The position numbers were made by a program, and so were the translations under genes. A stretch of DNA of 64,000 bases, from contig NZ_CP035490.1 of the NCBI RefSeq assembly GCF_004135205.1, forward strand, positions 744,001 to 808,000, read 5' to 3'. Position 1 is the stretch's first letter, and each line of letters opens with the position of its first letter. The notes beneath the pieces were generated by a model. The model saw nothing but the letters and a program-made list of their open reading frames with translations. It was not told the DNA's origin and ran no database searches. Positions 62,405 through 64,000 of the stretch are shown piece after piece. This stretch comes from Hahella sp. KA22 (GTDB lineage Bacteria > Pseudomonadota > Gammaproteobacteria > Pseudomonadales > Oleiphilaceae).

Positions 62405-64000
62405 CTACCATAAATCCAACTGCACGCCATCGCCGGACGCTTCATCAGGTGGGTTATCAACGCTGGGCTCGTTCAGTGCGGACTCGCCCCAGATTCTACG
62501 GGCGAGCCCGGACATCCTCTGAGTGGGGCGCTTGATTGCTTTGATCAACAGATGGCGGGGTCCCCACACGCTGATCCGGTTCTTGGCGCGGGTGACGCCC
62601 GTGTATAGCAATTCCCGCGTCAGCACCGGTTGATCGGTTTCAGGCAGCGTCACCACGCAATGGTCAAATTCAGATCCCTGACTTTTGTGTATGGTCATAG
62701 CATAGACCGTTTCATGAGCGGGCAGACGGTATAAAGGAATACTGCGCAGAGGGCCGTCAGCGTCCGGGAACCAGGCGCGCAGTTGCCCCGACGCCGGGTC
62801 ACGCCAGATCAAACCCACATCGCCGTTAAACAAGCCCAGACTATAATCGTTGCGGGTCACCATGATGGGGCGGCCGTGGTAATGCAGTTGGTAACGCGAC
62901 GCCAGGCCTTTGCGTTGCAGCGCAGACTCCACCCACTGATTGATTTCCTGCACGCCGCCATGGCCTTCCTTCACGGCGCAGAGAATACGGAAGCGATTCA
63001 TAGCCTCCAACGCGGTTTCCACTGAATCGGCTTTGAAGCAGGGTTCATAGGCGTTGGCGGCGGTCTGTTGGATGATCGACTGCAATTGCGAAGGTGGCAG
63101 GTTTTCCCAGTCCGCGTCTTCGAATTCCGGTTGTTTGAATACCTGCAGAGCCGCTTCCGGGTCGCCGGCGTTGATCGCCTGCGCCAGTCGGCCGATGCCG
63201 CTACGGGCGTGAAAACGGTGACTCACTTCCAGACGGATGACGCAGTCCGCCACTGGCGCGGCTTGCTTGTCAGCTGGGTAGGGCGGCGTCAGGCCAAGCT
63301 GGCGCAGATAGTCCGCCATGTCCGGGCTGACGCCGGCGGCGTTTCGTTGCGAGCAGATGTCGCCAATGACGCTGCCGGCTTCCACCGAAGCGAGCTGTTC
63401 GCTGTCCCCCAGCATCATCAGACGGGCGTGGGGAGGCAGCGCCTCCACGATGCGCAGCATCATCGCCAGATCCACCATCGACACTTCGTCTATCAAAAGT
63501 AAGTCCACGGCCAGCGGATTGCCGGCGTGATGTACGAAGCCTTTGCCGTCGCCGCGGACTTTGAGCAGACGATGCAGGGTGTAAGCGGTGTCGGGAATGC
63601 GTTCAGGATGAGGCAGTTGTTCCGCCAGTTGCGCCTTGGCGTTGCGAATGGACTCCATTAATCGAGCGGCGGCTTTGCCGGTCGGCGCCGCCAGGGCGAT
63701 GCGCAGAGGCGGGTCGGCTAGTTCTCCCAACATGCCCAACAGCTTGGCTACCGTGGTGGTTTTTCCGGTGCCTGGGCCGCCGACAATGGCGGTGAAGCCC
63801 TGACGACAGGCCACAGCAGCGGCGATAGCCTGGCGATCCTCTGTTTTGACGGAAGGGAAAAAACGCAGCAATGCCTGACGCACTTGTTCAGGCGGGAAAG
63901 CCGTATGATTGGCGATGCGTTGTTGCAGTAGCCCGGCGAGTTGGCGCTCATATTCGAAGTAACGGGCCAGATAGAAGCAGTTACGATCGTCAAGCACGCA
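62405..64000 (-). CDS. recD: exonuclease V (RecBCD) alpha subunit RecD, N-terminus outside the window
   Basis: 532 residues are visible. The frame remains open past the right edge, so the GTG at 63997 is internal and the N-terminal RecD domain is missing from view. Visible are Walker A GGPGTGKTTTVAKLL, motif II LLLIDEVSMVD, GDSEQLASVEAGSV, and the C-terminal motifs TIHKSQGSEFDHCVV and ELLYTGVTRAKNRISVWG. It is the 5'-3' helicase subunit of RecBCD. The end of the gene is close to the outer-membrane protein gene. Confidence 0.95.
   Translation of the reverse strand, partial: CVLDDRNCFYLARYFEYERQLAGLLQQRIANHTAFPPEQVRQALLRFFPSVKTEDRQAIAAAVACRQGFTAIVGGPGTGKTTTVAKLLGMLGELADPPLRIALAAPTGKAAARLMESIRNAKAQLAEQLPHPERIPDTAYTLHRLLKVRGDGKGFVHHAGNPLAVDLLLIDEVSMVDLAMMLRIVEALPPHARLMMLGDSEQLASVEAGSVIGDICSQRNAAGVSPDMADYLRQLGLTPPYPADKQAAPVADCVIRLEVSHRFHARSGIGRLAQAINAGDPEAALQVFKQPEFEDADWENLPPSQLQSIIQQTAANAYEPCFKADSVETALEAMNRFRILCAVKEGHGGVQEINQWVESALQRKGLASRYQLHYHGRPIMVTRNDYSLGLFNGDVGLIWRDPASGQLRAWFPDADGPLRSIPLYRLPAHETVYAMTIHKSQGSEFDHCVVTLPETDQPVLTRELLYTGVTRAKNRISVWGPRHLLIKAIKRPTQRMSGLARRIWGESALNEPSVDNPPDEASGDGVQLDLW

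Noticed and set aside
1-64000. CRISPR arrays, insertion sequences or prophage genes
   Set aside because: No regularly spaced repeats, transposase motifs, terminal inverted repeats with target duplications or phage structural genes were seen.

Overview
The window looks like chromosomal DNA of a free-living, probably marine gammaproteobacterium. The supporting content is yehZYXW-type osmolyte transport, rtcR/rtcB/rtcA RNA repair, recQ, recD, hspQ, yciH, the EF-P paralogue yeiP and a Fur-regulated imelysin operon. The mix of families resembles Hahella, but that is an impression from gene content, not a search result. I found no integrase, transposase, CRISPR array, rRNA or complete canonical tRNA. 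The two ends cut genes: a lectin gene on the left and recD on the right.

Layout. 1-7.5 kb: ricin-type lectin fragment, recQ, a quaternary-amine ABC importer in the order yehZ-Y-X-W, and a DUF1127 gene. 7.8-9.7 kb: small membrane, TPR and unknown genes. 9.8-18.2 kb: RNA repair genes (rtcA, rtcB, rtcR), an alanine/glycine symporter with D-amino-acid dehydrogenase, then rlaP, an RNA-ligase-associated nucleotidyltransferase, behind an apparent sigma-54 promoter and a tRNA-like RNA. 18.3-24.1 kb: degenerate GGDEF protein, intradiol dioxygenase, nitrilase-like protein with an altered active site, secreted PLC/lectin protein and an XRE regulator. 24.3-29.6 kb: iron-responsive operon of two imelysins, a di-haem oxidoreductase and a DUF1513 protein. 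29.8-41.3 kb: mixed metabolic and regulatory genes, including a ParD-like/zeta-like pair. 41.4-51.3 kb: alpha-glucoside uptake and hydrolysis (aglEFGAK order plus an AraC regulator), with a second GH13 protein that lacks the acid/base glutamate. 51.4-64 kb: hspQ, a LuxPQ-like binding protein and kinase pair, yeiP, a carbamoyltransferase/SxtJ/DUF5989 cassette, pirin and LysR, pepD, a CBS protein, an outer-membrane barrel and recD.

The most interesting signal is in the RNA repair region. A -24/-12 promoter motif lies at 17183-17198. About 10 nt past the predicted transcription start is a GGGCGCG element. This can pair with CGCGTCC at 17421-17427, just after a perfect T-arm and just before ACCA, and a D-arm-like hairpin follows the 5' strand. 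The anticodon arm is replaced by about 160 nt of structured sequence. The next gene is rlaP. A second sigma-54 motif with the same T at the -12 C position precedes rtcB. The rtcB leader carries a small hairpin ending in ACCA and shares the 11-mer CGAGTCCCACC with the tRNA-like RNA. RtcR is a sigma-54 activator, so the simplest reading is one RtcR regulon with two transcripts, each carrying a tRNA-mimicking leader. This is inference from sequence and has not been tested.
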